From: Paenibacillus sp. BK033
Lineage (GTDB): Bacteria > Bacillota > Bacilli > Paenibacillales > Paenibacillaceae
NCBI RefSeq assembly: GCF_004345425.1
Contig: NZ_SLVP01000005.1
Location: forward strand, 124,001-188,000
Length of the DNA stretch: 64,000 nt
Direction: 5' to 3'
Positions 43,031-51,448 of the stretch are shown here, in pieces; position 1 is the first letter of the stretch; each line of letters begins with the position of its first letter. Position numbers and translations under genes: made by a program. The notes below the pieces were generated by a model that worked only from the letters and a program-made list of their open reading frames with translations, searched no databases and was not told the DNA's origin.

Positions 43031-44556
43031 GAAATGCTACGATTACAAACGCAACGCTGCTTCATCCGCAGGACGATGTCGTTATCGCTCTGAGGGATAT
43101 CGAACCCGGCGAGATCGTCAGATGGCCTTCGGCCGACGGCAGCGAGCAATCGGTTACGGTGGACAAAGCAGTGCCGCGCGGGCATAAAATTATGATTCAA
43201 CCTGTTGCGGCCGGCGCTCATGTCCATAAATTCGGTTACTCGATTGGAATTGCCAGAGAAGATATAACGCCTGGCAGCTGGGTTCATACGCATAATCTCC
43301 GTACCGGATTAGGCGAGGTTCTGGAGTATGAATACAAGCCTAAGACGGATACGGCTAGGGCAGAGGTCAGTCCGTCTTGGCCGTCAACTTTCAAAGGTTA
43401 CGTTCGCGAAGACGGCGAGATCGGAATACGGAATGAAATTTGGATTATCAACACGGTTGGCTGCATTAACAAAACTTGCGAGACGCTGGCCAAGCTTGCT
43501 GGCCGCCAGTTCGAAGGGCAAGGAATTGACGGCGTGTACCATTTCCCTCATCCGTACGGCTGCTCCCAGCTTGGCGACGATTTGACGGCGACGCAGAAGC
43601 TGCTGTCCGCGCTTGTCCGGCACGGAAATGCGGCCGGCGTGCTTGTCATCGGTCTCGGCTGCGAGAATAACCAGATTGAAGCCTTCAAGAAAGCGATTGG
43701 CGATTATAATCCGGACCGCGTTAAGTTCTTGAAATCCCAAGAGGTGGAGGATGAGCTGGAGGAAGGGCTCAAGCTGATCGAACAGCTGGTCCGGTACGCC
43801 AGCGGATTCAAACGTCAGGAGCTGCCTCTTGCCAAGCTGCGGATTGGCCTGAAATGCGGCGGTTCGGACGGGTTTTCCGGCATTACGGCGAACCCTCTGG
43901 TGGGCCGTATCGCGGACGCGATTACGGCTGCCGGGGGCACGGCGCTGTTAACGGAAGTGCCGGAGATGTTTGGCGCGGAGACGATTCTAATGGACCGCGC
44001 GGCGGATGAGCAAGTTTTCGACGGGATAGTTAGCCTCGTTAATGACTTTAAAGGCTATTTTATCCGCCATGGCCAGGAGATCTACGAGAATCCGTCACCG
44101 GGCAACAAGGACGGCGGGATTACGACGCTTGAGGAAAAGTCGCTTGGCTGCACGCAAAAGGGCGGCCATGCAACGGTAACCGACGTTCTCCAGTATGGGG
44201 AACCGTCAAGAAAACCGGGCCTCAATCTCGTTCAAGCGCCCGGCAATGATCTGGTATCGGTTACGGCTTTATCGGCTGCGGGCGCTCATATCGTGTTGTT
44301 TACGACGGGACGCGGCACGCCTTTTGGCGGTCCGGTTCCAACGGTCAAGATCGCGACAAATACGCAGCTGGCGGAACGAAAAAAGAACTGGATCGATTAC
44401 AACGCGGGTCAGCTGATCGAAGGAAAGCGGATGGAGGAGCTTCAGGAAGAGCTGCTTCACCAGATTGTCGAGCTTGCTTCAGGCGAGAGGGAGACGAACA
44501 ACGAGCGTAACGGCTTCCGCGAGATTGCGATTTTTAAAGACGGCGTTATTCTATAG
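43027..44556 (+). CDS. uxaA: Altronate dehydratase
   Basis: About 509 residues, combining the small SAF domain (LHPQDDVVIALRDIEPGEIV; VPRGHKIMIQPVAAGAHVHKFGYSIG) with the large D-galactarate/altronate dehydratase domain (GYVREDGEIGIRNEIWIINTVGCINKTCE; FPHPYGCSQLGDD; GLKCGGSDGFSGITANPLVG; EKSLGCTQKGG). Conserved cysteines suggest the iron-dependent form. It makes 2-keto-3-deoxygluconate from altronate. Its ATG overlaps the uxaB stop by ATGA. Kdg kinase and aldolase are not in the window. Confidence 0.95.
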   Translation: MRNATITNATLLHPQDDVVIALRDIEPGEIVRWPSADGSEQSVTVDKAVPRGHKIMIQPVAAGAHVHKFGYSIGIAREDITPGSWVHTHNLRTGLGEVLEYEYKPKTDTARAEVSPSWPSTFKGYVREDGEIGIRNEIWIINTVGCINKTCETLAKLAGRQFEGQGIDGVYHFPHPYGCSQLGDDLTATQKLLSALVRHGNAAGVLVIGLGCENNQIEAFKKAIGDYNPDRVKFLKSQEVEDELEEGLKLIEQLVRYASGFKRQELPLAKLRIGLKCGGSDGFSGITANPLVGRIADAITAAGGTALLTEVPEMFGAETILMDRAADEQVFDGIVSLVNDFKGYFIRHGQEIYENPSPGNKDGGITTLEEKSLGCTQKGGHATVTDVLQYGEPSRKPGLNLVQAPGNDLVSVTALSAAGAHIVLFTTGRGTPFGGPVPTVKIATNTQLAERKKNWIDYNAGQLIEGKRMEELQEELLHQIVELASGERETNNERNGFREIAIFKDGVIL

Positions 44557-44565
44557 TCATTTATG

Positions 44566-44600
44566 AACCGGGCTGTCTCTTAATGGGCAGCCTGGTTTTT
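44566..44600 (+). terminator. Terminator of the uxa operon
   Basis: AACCGGGCTGTC can pair with GGGCAGCCTGGTT, with one bulge, then five Ts. Confidence 0.8.
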
Positions 44601-44673
44601 CCGTTTTGAAGGCGGGTCGGAAGTCATGTATACTAATAGGCACTTACATAAGATTTACGGGAGGCCTATTACG

Positions 44674-44982
44674 ATGAGTCAGCGTTACCGCATTACTAGA
44701 TCTTTGAAGGAAACAGGCAACGTTCAGGATATGACGTTAGACGAATGCAAGCAATTGTTTGCAGCCAAGCCGGATTTCGAATACACCACGGTCTTTACGG
44801 TAAAAGGCCCGGAGAGCACGATGTCCATTGAGGGCGATTTCTTTATGTGGAGCTATGGGGAGGTTAAGATTCCTTTCCGGCTGTATAGCGGCGATCTCTA
44901 TGTGGCAGTAAGCAATGAGGCGGTAGTTCCGAAAATGCTCGAAATCGCAAGCGAGCTGGAAGCGGATATCGTGGAAGGCTAG
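44674..44982 (+). CDS. Small conserved hypothetical protein
   Basis: 102 residues, GGAGG 9-10 bases before ATG 44674. Hydrophilic and soluble, with MTLDECKQLFAAKPDFEYTTVFTVKGPESTMSIEGDFFMWSYGEVKIPFRLYSGDLYVAVSNEAVVPKMLEIASEL. The balanced alpha/beta pattern suggests a compact fold, but no family is recognised. Monocistronic between two terminators. Confidence 0.7.
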   Translation: MSQRYRITRSLKETGNVQDMTLDECKQLFAAKPDFEYTTVFTVKGPESTMSIEGDFFMWSYGEVKIPFRLYSGDLYVAVSNEAVVPKMLEIASELEADIVEG

Positions 44983-44984
44983 AT

Positions 44985-45027
44985 AAAAAACCAACTCCGA
45001 GATGTGAAAAGCGGAGTTGGTTTTTTT
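44985..45027. terminator. Bidirectional terminator
   Basis: AACCAACTCCG pairs with CGGAGTTGGTT; A-run before and T-run after. Shared by the converging genes at 44674 and 45034. Confidence 0.9.
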
Positions 45028-45033
45028 GTTAAC

Positions 45034-46254
45034 TTAGGATCGTTCATCGCCCACATAGCGGTCCCGGGCAGCACCCATGCCAAACATAAAGATAAGCAAA
45101 CTTGCGGCAATGAGCATACCTATCGATACCGTCCAGCGATGGGTCATGTCGTGGATCATCCCGAAGACGAGCGGGCCGATAGCCGCCAGCAGGTAGCCGA
45201 CCGATTGCGCCATTCCGGACAACTGCGCCGCGGCATGGGAAGTGCGGGTACGCAGGGTGAAAAACAGCATCGCGAGGCTAAACGAGCCTGCGCCGGCAAC
45301 GCCGATAAGCACCGACCATAACGGAACCAAGCCGTTTCCGTCCAGCAGCAAGCCGCCTATGCCAACCAGGTACAGCACCGTTGTAATAACGACGAGTACT
45401 CGTTGACTCTTCATCCGGCTTGCAATGATTGGGATAACAAACGTAAACGGCAGCATCGAGAACTGGATAAGCGACAGCATCCAGCCGGCGGTATCATTGG
45501 TCATGCCACGGCTGTTCAGAATTTCCGGAAGCCAGGCAACAAGATTGTAGAAGATAAAGGATTGCAGTCCCATAAACAAAGTAACCTGCCAAGCAAGTGA
45601 GGAGCGCCAAGGCTTGGCTTCACCCGCAGCCGTACTCGCTTGGGATATAGTAGCCGTTTGACGGGACTGGTTCATTCTAGGCAGCCAGAAGACGATGCCC
45701 ACGGCCGTCAGCACGAGCCAGCAGCTTAACGCGCCTTGCCAGCCAAAGCCCGCATCGCGGGCAAGCGGTACGCTAATGCCGGAAGCAAGAGCGCCGCATA
45801 GGTTCATCGATACCGAATATATACCGGTCATTAAGCCGATTTTGTTTGAGAAATCTTTTTTTACAAGGCTGGGAATAAGGACGTTGCAGACGGCAATGGA
45901 CAAGCCGATCAGGATCGTCCCGCCAAACAGGGCAACGGAGCTTGAAATGGAGCGGCATAACGTACCGATTCCGATAAAAATCAAAGCGATAAATATGACG
46001 CGTTCCACTCCGTATCGCCGGGCGAGCTGCGGGGCGAAGGGAGACATAAACGTGAACGCGAGCAAAGGAACGGTTGTCAAAAGTCCGGCAACGGAATTGG
46101 AGATTCCGGTTGATTCGCGGATGTAGCTGACTAACGGTCCGACCGAAGTGATGGGAGCCCTAAGATTGGCAGCTACGAAAATAAGGCTTAAAGCGAGCAG
46201 CAGACCGGAAATTTTCTTAAGGTCTGCTTTCGTTATTTTGCTGATTTGTTCCAT
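45034..46254 (-). CDS. CynX/NimT family MFS transporter
   Basis: 406 residues, twelve helices. Hallmarks: LIFVAANLRAPITSVGPLVSYIRESTGISNSVAGLLTTVPLLAFTFMSPFAPQLARRYGVERVI, the signature N-terminus of CynX (cyanate) and NimT (2-nitroimidazole) relatives. Substrate unknown; many such genes are paired with GntR regulators, as here. GGAGG lies 11 bases before the ATG. It overlaps the 3' end of the regulator gene by 38 bases. Confidence 0.88.
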   Translation of the reverse strand: MEQISKITKADLKKISGLLLALSLIFVAANLRAPITSVGPLVSYIRESTGISNSVAGLLTTVPLLAFTFMSPFAPQLARRYGVERVIFIALIFIGIGTLCRSISSSVALFGGTILIGLSIAVCNVLIPSLVKKDFSNKIGLMTGIYSVSMNLCGALASGISVPLARDAGFGWQGALSCWLVLTAVGIVFWLPRMNQSRQTATISQASTAAGEAKPWRSSLAWQVTLFMGLQSFIFYNLVAWLPEILNSRGMTNDTAGWMLSLIQFSMLPFTFVIPIIASRMKSQRVLVVITTVLYLVGIGGLLLDGNGLVPLWSVLIGVAGAGSFSLAMLFFTLRTRTSHAAAQLSGMAQSVGYLLAAIGPLVFGMIHDMTHRWTVSIGMLIAASLLIFMFGMGAARDRYVGDERS

Positions 46255-46954
46255 GTTGTTCTAGTCCTCCGGTGGTATCTTCATTCTGAAAATGCTGCTG
46301 TGTTTCTCCGATGTATTGGTGTACCATCTCTACCGCTTTGGCGCTGTCCTGCTCTTTAATCGCCTCAAGCAGCCGTGCGTGGTTGTCATGGAAGCCGTGG
46401 AACCGGTCTCTGTTAAACATGTCCACAAGAATAGGAGGTACGCTGTCGGAAATATAATCGTACAGCTCGATAAGCAGCCCGTTGCGCGAGGAAGCGAATA
46501 TGGCCTGATGGAACTCCATATCCCAATGGGCGTAACCGTCGGCATCCGTCCTGTGAATAGCCTCTTTACACTGCTCCAGACAATAAGCCATCCGTTCCAA
46601 GTCCTCCTCGTCCCGCCGCTCAGCGGAGAGACTAGCCGCTTCTTTTTCCAAGGCATGCCGGACCTCCAGCGTTTCCAGCCAGCTGGATCGTTGAATCCGC
46701 TTCTTTAGTACGGGTCCAAGCGCGCTGGAGGAGCTGACGTAAGTGCCGTCGCCTTGTCTTGTTTTCAGCAATCCGGCATGGGTTAAGGCACGGATCGCTT
46801 CCCTCAGCGTATTGCGGCTGACTTGCAGCTGCTCCATCAGCTCAGGCTCAGGGGGAACCTTTGTGCCAACCGCCCATTGACCGGAAGCAATTAATCCTTC
46901 AATCTGTTCAGCCACTTGTTCAACCAGTGTTAGTCGCTTTGTTTGCTTTAGCAT
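46217..46954 (-). CDS. GntR family regulator, FadR subfamily
   Basis: About 245 residues. Winged HTH at the N-terminus (LVEQVAEQIEGLIASGQWAVGTKVPPEPELMEQLQVSRNTLREAIRALTHAGLLKTRQGDGTYV) and an all-helical FCD ligand domain with D (WDMEFHQAIF) and H (DNHARLLEAIKEQD) metal-site residues. ATG 46954 has GGAAGGAG 8 bases upstream; the 100 in-frame residues before it are not coding. It probably controls the MFS gene that overlaps it. Confidence 0.92.
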   Translation of the reverse strand: MLKQTKRLTLVEQVAEQIEGLIASGQWAVGTKVPPEPELMEQLQVSRNTLREAIRALTHAGLLKTRQGDGTYVSSSSALGPVLKKRIQRSSWLETLEVRHALEKEAASLSAERRDEEDLERMAYCLEQCKEAIHRTDADGYAHWDMEFHQAIFASSRNGLLIELYDYISDSVPPILVDMFNRDRFHGFHDNHARLLEAIKEQDSAKAVEMVHQYIGETQQHFQNEDTTGGLEQHGTNQQNNESRP

Positions 46955-46968
46955 AGCATTGCTCCTTC

Positions 46969-46995
46969 CCAAACGTTCAAACGTAGGATGTTTGG
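46969..46995. promoter_or_regulatory. Possible GntR operator
   Basis: CCAAAC and GTTTGG face each other over 15 bases, enclosing ACGTT-CA-AACGT at 46973-46984. It lies just upstream of the regulator's ribosome-binding site, so self-control is plausible. Confidence 0.35.
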
Positions 46996-47032
46996 TTATT
47001 TTACACCGGAAGAAAACATTTTGCAATAAAAA

Positions 47033-47063
47033 AGACCATTTCCCGGCAGGAGGGAAACGGTCT
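47033..47063 (-). terminator. Terminator of the sigma-factor gene
   Basis: AGACCGTTTCCC on the minus strand pairs with GGGAAATGGTCT, followed by six Ts. Confidence 0.85.
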
Positions 47064-47069
47064 GGGTAT

Positions 47070-47972
47070 TTAAAGGATTCTTGTAAGCTTCTCCGGATTG
47101 GAGATGGAGTATACGGAACGAATTTTACCCGTTTGTTCATCAGGTTCGAACAGATAGACCTTAACGGGCTCGTTATCCTTGATTTGCAGCAATCCTTGCT
47201 GTCCGCTGACAATAATCGGCTGCCAGCTTCCTTCAAAGGCGCCTTTCCTCGCAATGCCCTCCAAAAAGGCGATAATTCTGCCCGGACCCATAATCGGATT
47301 AAGCGCAGAGCGCACGATGCCTCCGCCGTCCGTCAGCATGACCGCGTCATCGGTAAGAAGATGGATGAAGCTTTCCAGCCGTCCCGAATAGATCGCTTCG
47401 GAGAAGGACTGCACGAAGCGGGTCATGGATTCATCGAGCGTAGCCTTATTCTCTTCGCTTCGCGAAGAAGAGTGACCGATCTTGGCGGACGCACGGCTGA
47501 ATATTTTCCGGCAGGCCGCTTCGGATTTATCCAGCAAGGCGGCGATCTCCGAGTATTCATAACCGAAGGATTCCCGCAGGACAAATACGGCACGCTCGGG
47601 CGGCGTGCAGTTCTGAAGCAGCACGAGTAGGGCATAGCCCAACTGTTCATGCTGAATCACATTATCGAGAGGCGAGGATTCCGGGGTTCCGTCACTGACC
47701 GGCTCGGGCAGCCATTGTCCCGGGTAGCTCTCGCGCTTGCGCGGAGCCGATTTCATTACGTTTAAGACTCGATTGGTGAGGAGTTTGACCAAATACGCTT
47801 TTGGATGCGAGATGTCGATGCCATTAAGCTTGCTTACGGTAACGAACACATCCTGGACCGCGTCTTCCGCTTCACTCATCGAACCCAGCATCCGGTAGGC
47901 GATGGAAGTTAGAAGCGGTTTATACTCCCGGTAAAGCTGTTCAATATCCAAAGCTGTATCGCTAGCCGTCAA
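47070..47972 (-). CDS. ECF sigma factor with SnoaL-like tail (SigJ / ECF41 type)
   Basis: 300 residues. Sigma region 2 (LYREYKPLLTSIAYRMLGSMSEAEDAVQDVFV) and region 4 (PERAVFVLRESFGYEYSEIAALLDKSEAACRKIFSRA), then a C-terminal SnoaL-like domain (residues about 190-300; GRLESFIHLLTDDAVMLTDGGG). ECF41-type sigma factors use this domain in place of an anti-sigma factor and usually sit beside a carboxymuconolactone decarboxylase or similar oxidoreductase gene. Here only a remnant of such a gene remains, directly upstream. Confidence 0.9.
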   Translation of the reverse strand: MTASDTALDIEQLYREYKPLLTSIAYRMLGSMSEAEDAVQDVFVTVSKLNGIDISHPKAYLVKLLTNRVLNVMKSAPRKRESYPGQWLPEPVSDGTPESSPLDNVIQHEQLGYALLVLLQNCTPPERAVFVLRESFGYEYSEIAALLDKSEAACRKIFSRASAKIGHSSSRSEENKATLDESMTRFVQSFSEAIYSGRLESFIHLLTDDAVMLTDGGGIVRSALNPIMGPGRIIAFLEGIARKGAFEGSWQPIIVSGQQGLLQIKDNEPVKVYLFEPDEQTGKIRSVYSISNPEKLTRIL

Positions 47973-48024
47973 ATCTTATCGACCTCCAAAATTTAACTAT
48001 TTTGATCATACTCTAACGAACGGC

Positions 48025-48059
48025 AATAAACCACCCTCATCCCGAGGAGTGGTTTATTT
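48025..48059 (-). terminator. Hairpin between CMD remnant and sigma gene
   Basis: AATAAACCAC and GTGGTTTATT arms with CTC/GAG inside. It lies past the stop of the CMD remnant on the minus strand. Confidence 0.65.
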
Positions 48060-48077
48060 GGCTATTAAAGGTGACGC

Positions 48078-48191
48078 TTAATTCACGAAACAGTCAGGGA
48101 ACATGCCTGTTGCAATCGCTACGCGGTTCCAGCTGTTGATTGCGTTTATGGCTAAAAGGAGTCCTACATATTCCTCTTCGGTAAAAGCATC
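48078..48191 (-). pseudogene. Remnant of a carboxymuconolactone decarboxylase (AhpD-like) gene
   Basis: Read on the minus strand, 37 codons give DAFTEEEYVGLLLAINAIN, then SWNRVAIATGMFPDCFVN and a stop. The EEYVxLLxAINAINxWNRxAIATGMFP run is the conserved C-terminus of CMD/alkylhydroperoxidase-like proteins. It is preceded in frame by a stop codon, and no N-terminal half with the catalytic Cys pair was found upstream. So only the 3' end survives. The gene's former place next to an ECF41 sigma gene agrees with the known pairing. Confidence 0.75.
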
Positions 48192-48388
48192 TTATGATTC
48201 CTCCATTTATCTCGTATCTGTCGGTTTCGTATCTAAGACAATCGAACGGCCGGATTTGTGACAGGGGGCGAAGAAAAGATTTATTAATTTTGTTCCCGTC
48301 TTTGAGTTCATAGGTGGGGAAAGAGCTGGCCAAGTTTATAAAAAATGCCTTGACGCGGGCCGCTAATCCGGATTACACTAACACCAGT

Positions 48389-48419
48389 TATTTAGTAAAT
48401 TAGTAAATTACTAAATAAG
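48389..48419. promoter_or_regulatory. AT-rich dyad operator candidate
   Basis: An 11-base perfect inverted repeat (TTATTTAGTAA at 48389, TTACTAAATAA at 48409) encloses a second nested one (TTAGTAA at 48401, TTACTAA at 48409). It is about 180 bases ahead of the MFS start. The layout suits a MarR-, ArsR- or PadR-type repressor that is not encoded nearby. Confidence 0.5.
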
Positions 48420-48595
48420 TAAATACGATCATATGATTAAACGCAATCGATAGGAAATCCATGATTAAGCTAGCAGCAATCAATCGGAAAGAGGTGAGTA
48501 CAGCAGCTCAGTTGTATCGTCGAAATGACACTAGGGATCGTTTCTCGATCCCATCGCCAATGCAAAAAAATCTTACGAATCACGAGGTAGTTGTT

Positions 48596-49783
48596 ATGTT
48601 CTCCAATCGTTATGTGCGTACGATCATTGGTTCCCGGGTGCTGCTGCATCTCGGGATATGGATTCGAAATTACGCGGTATTGCTGTATGTTACGGATCTC
48701 ACTCACAATAATCCGGTTTATGTCTCTCTTATTTCGGTGGCGGAATTTGCCCCTATCTTCCTGTTCGCCTTAATCGGAGGCACCTTTGCCGACAGATGGC
48801 GTCCGAAGCGGACGATGGTGGGGAGCGATCTGCTCTCGGCGCTCTCCGTTGCAGGCGTGCTGCTTGCGCTGATCAACGGCGGATGGATCGCCCTGTTGAT
48901 CGGATCCTTTATATCGGCGAGCTTGTCGCAATTTTCCCAGCCATCCGCAATGAAACTATACAAACGCCATGTTCCGGGCGAGCAGCTGCAAGGCGTCATG
49001 GCAATGTCCCAAACCCTTGCCGCGGTTTTTACGGTTCTTGGGCCGGTTATTGGCACGCTTATTTTTCTGAAGCTTGGCATTCATGTCTCCCTTATTCTGA
49101 CGGCCGTCTTATTCCTTGGATCATCGCTTATTCTGGCAACGCTGCCCCGGGATGCGATCGAACGGCATTCCGGCTTTCAATCCGGCTTTATGAGCGAGCT
49201 GACAGCCGGCATTAAGTACGTATGGTCGAACCAGACTCTGCGAACCTTGTGCCTTAGCTTTGCGGTTGTCGGATTCGCTTCCGGTCTAACGCAGCCGCTC
49301 CAAATTTTTATCGTGGTGGAACAGCTTGGACAGTCAAAAGCCTTTCTGCAATGGCTCGTCATGACAAACGGCGCCGCCATGCTGATTGGAGGTGCCGCGA
49401 TGATAGGCGTAGCGAAAAAAATACAGCCGCAGCGTCTGTTCATCGCCGGTCTGCTAACTACGGCGATCTGCACGATTGGCATCGGCATCTCCGCGTTGAT
49501 TTGGCTGACCATCCTCTTATTGATCATTAGCGGATTGGTATATCCGGCCATTCAAGGAGGCATTCAAACGCTCATCGTGCGCAACACCGAGATGGCCTTG
49601 ATGGGACGCGTATCAGGGGCTATTATGCCTGCGTTCATGGGGATGATGGTTGTCGGCATGTTTTTGTCGGGCTATTTGAAGGACGCATTCTCGTTGTCGA
49701 CCGTCTACGCCTTAAGCGGCGTTATTATCATGGCAGGCGTGCTTATTTTGCGGCAGCTTCGAGAACGTCAACCGAATAAATAG
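48596..49783 (+). CDS. MFS transporter (EntS/MFS_3-like exporter)
   Basis: About 395 residues, twelve helices. NRYVRTIIGSRVLLHLGIWIRNYAVLLYV then EFAPIFLFALIGGTFADRWRPKRTMVGSDLLSA contains the MFS loop motif (GGTFADRWRPKR), and QFSQPSAMKLYKRHVPGEQLQGVMAMSQTLAAVFTVLGPVIGT is the MFS_3 signature. ATG 48596 has GAGGTAG 8 bases upstream and matches the usual family start; an in-frame ATG at 48461 would add 45 atypical residues. Likely drug or siderophore export. Confidence 0.85.
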   Translation: MFSNRYVRTIIGSRVLLHLGIWIRNYAVLLYVTDLTHNNPVYVSLISVAEFAPIFLFALIGGTFADRWRPKRTMVGSDLLSALSVAGVLLALINGGWIALLIGSFISASLSQFSQPSAMKLYKRHVPGEQLQGVMAMSQTLAAVFTVLGPVIGTLIFLKLGIHVSLILTAVLFLGSSLILATLPRDAIERHSGFQSGFMSELTAGIKYVWSNQTLRTLCLSFAVVGFASGLTQPLQIFIVVEQLGQSKAFLQWLVMTNGAAMLIGGAAMIGVAKKIQPQRLFIAGLLTTAICTIGIGISALIWLTILLLIISGLVYPAIQGGIQTLIVRNTEMALMGRVSGAIMPAFMGMMVVGMFLSGYLKDAFSLSTVYALSGVIIMAGVLILRQLRERQPNK

Positions 49784-49861
49784 GGTAGGCCTGCACATAA
49801 ATTCTTTCCAAACGTGCAAATTAAGGAAATCCAAATGCCGTTGAGAGGGGTACCGACAACC

Positions 49862-51388
49862 ATGTCATACCATAAAGATCTGCCGCAGTTTCCCGAGTCC
49901 TATTGGACTGCATCCCAGCATGAAAAGGGTAAGTTTCCGAAGCTTGAATCAGACGAGGCAGCCGATGTGGTTGTGGTAGGCGGAGGGATTTCCGGTATAA
50001 CAACCGCTTATTTGTTGAGTCAGGAGGGCCTTCGGGTTGTGCTGCTCGAAGCGGGAGAGATTCTGAACGGAACGACCGCTCACACTACCGCAAAAATCAC
50101 GGCGCAGCACGATCTGATTTTTGACGAGCTCATCCGCACGGAAGGCAAGGAAAAAGCTTCGCTCTATTACGGGGCCGCGAAGGACGCCATGGACTTCATC
50201 CGCGGAACGATCGGCAAGCATGAGATTGATTGCGGTTATACCGAACAGGACGCCTACGTCTATACCCATCATGCCGATTATGTCGTCAAAGTGGAAAACG
50301 AAGCGAAAGCTTATCAGGAGCTAGGCATTCCGGGTGCTTATTTGGACAAAATTCCGCTTAACCTGCCGCTCTTCGGCGCTGTTCGGATGGATGCGCAAGC
50401 GCAGTTTCACCCGCTCAACTATTTGCTGAAGCTTGTTCGGGAATTTCTGAAGGCGGGCGGCAAAATCTATGAACAGACAACCGCCGTAGACGTGGAGCAT
50501 GTGGATACGCCGAAAGTGATGACTAGCGACGGACATCGGGTGGGGTGCAAATATGTTGTTTCCTGTACCCATTTTCCGTTTTACGACGGTCAAGGCTTTT
50601 ATTTTGCAAGAATGCACGCGGATCGCTCCTATGTGCTTGGCTTGCAGGTGGAAGACGAGTATCCGGGCGGCATGTATCTGAGTGCCGAGGATCCGAAGCG
50701 CTCCGTGCGTTATGCCCCGCTCGAAGACGGGAATAAGCTGATTATTCTAGGCGGGCAAAGCCATAAGACGGGACAAGGGATCTGCACGATCAATCATTAT
50801 GATGAGCTGCGGAAGTTTGCGGAGAATCAGTTCAAGATTAAAGAAATTTCCTACAGGTGGTCTGCCCAAGATCTGGTTACGGGAGACAAAATACCGTTTA
50901 TCGGGCGCATTACGGCGTCTCATCCCGACGTCTTTGTCGCTACGGGCTTCCGCAAATGGGGGATGACGAACGGTACGGCGGCTGCCCTCATTATCCGGGA
51001 TCTTATTATGGAAAAGGATAACCCGTACGCGAAGCTGTTTACGCCTTCCCGGTCCCTGTCATGGAAAACAGTCGGCAAGCTGATCTCGGACAACGCGGAT
51101 GTTGCGAAGCATCTGATTTCCGGCAAGCTGGAGTATGTCAAGAAACGTCCGGAGCAGCTTGAAAAGGACGAAGGCAGCGTCGTGCAGATTCAAGGCCGCC
51201 GTGCAGGAGGATACCGGGATAAAGACGGTCAGCTCTTTCTCGTCGATACGACCTGCACGCATATGGGCTGCGAGGTGGAATGGAATAACGGGGAACGGAC
51301 CTGGGATTGCCCTTGCCACGGCTCGCGCTTCTCGATTACCGGCGAAGTTGTCGAAGGACCGGCGGAAAAGCCTTTAGTGCGCTTGTGA
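49862..51388 (+). CDS. FAD-dependent oxidoreductase with C-terminal Rieske domain
   Basis: About 508 residues. DAO-type FAD fold at the N-terminus: ADVVVVGGGISGITTAYLLSQEGLRVVLLEAG (about residues 33-64), then a Rieske 2Fe-2S centre at the C-terminus (CTHMGCEV, about residue 470, and CPCHGSRFS, about 489) providing two Cys and two His ligands. This fused glycine-oxidase/Rieske layout is common in spore formers; substrate unknown. Cytosolic, no signal. ATG 49862 is chosen; the in-frame start at 49814 has no site. Confidence 0.88.
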   Translation: MSYHKDLPQFPESYWTASQHEKGKFPKLESDEAADVVVVGGGISGITTAYLLSQEGLRVVLLEAGEILNGTTAHTTAKITAQHDLIFDELIRTEGKEKASLYYGAAKDAMDFIRGTIGKHEIDCGYTEQDAYVYTHHADYVVKVENEAKAYQELGIPGAYLDKIPLNLPLFGAVRMDAQAQFHPLNYLLKLVREFLKAGGKIYEQTTAVDVEHVDTPKVMTSDGHRVGCKYVVSCTHFPFYDGQGFYFARMHADRSYVLGLQVEDEYPGGMYLSAEDPKRSVRYAPLEDGNKLIILGGQSHKTGQGICTINHYDELRKFAENQFKIKEISYRWSAQDLVTGDKIPFIGRITASHPDVFVATGFRKWGMTNGTAAALIIRDLIMEKDNPYAKLFTPSRSLSWKTVGKLISDNADVAKHLISGKLEYVKKRPEQLEKDEGSVVQIQGRRAGGYRDKDGQLFLVDTTCTHMGCEVEWNNGERTWDCPCHGSRFSITGEVVEGPAEKPLVRL

Positions 51389-51396
51389 AACAACGA

Positions 51397-51440
51397 AAAC
51401 CAGCCCACATTCCTAGTCATAGGGATAGGGCTGGTTTTTT
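51397..51440. terminator. Bidirectional terminator
   Basis: AAAACCAGCCC pairs with GGGCTGGTTTT across a 20-base loop, T-run to 51440. Shared by the Rieske gene and the converging tetR-type gene. Confidence 0.85.
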
Positions 51441-51448
51441 CGTGCTGC

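Noticed and set aside
44574..44673. In-frame upstream extension of the 102-residue gene to 44626
   Set aside because: The later ATG has the GGAGG; the extension has none and covers promoter-like sequence.
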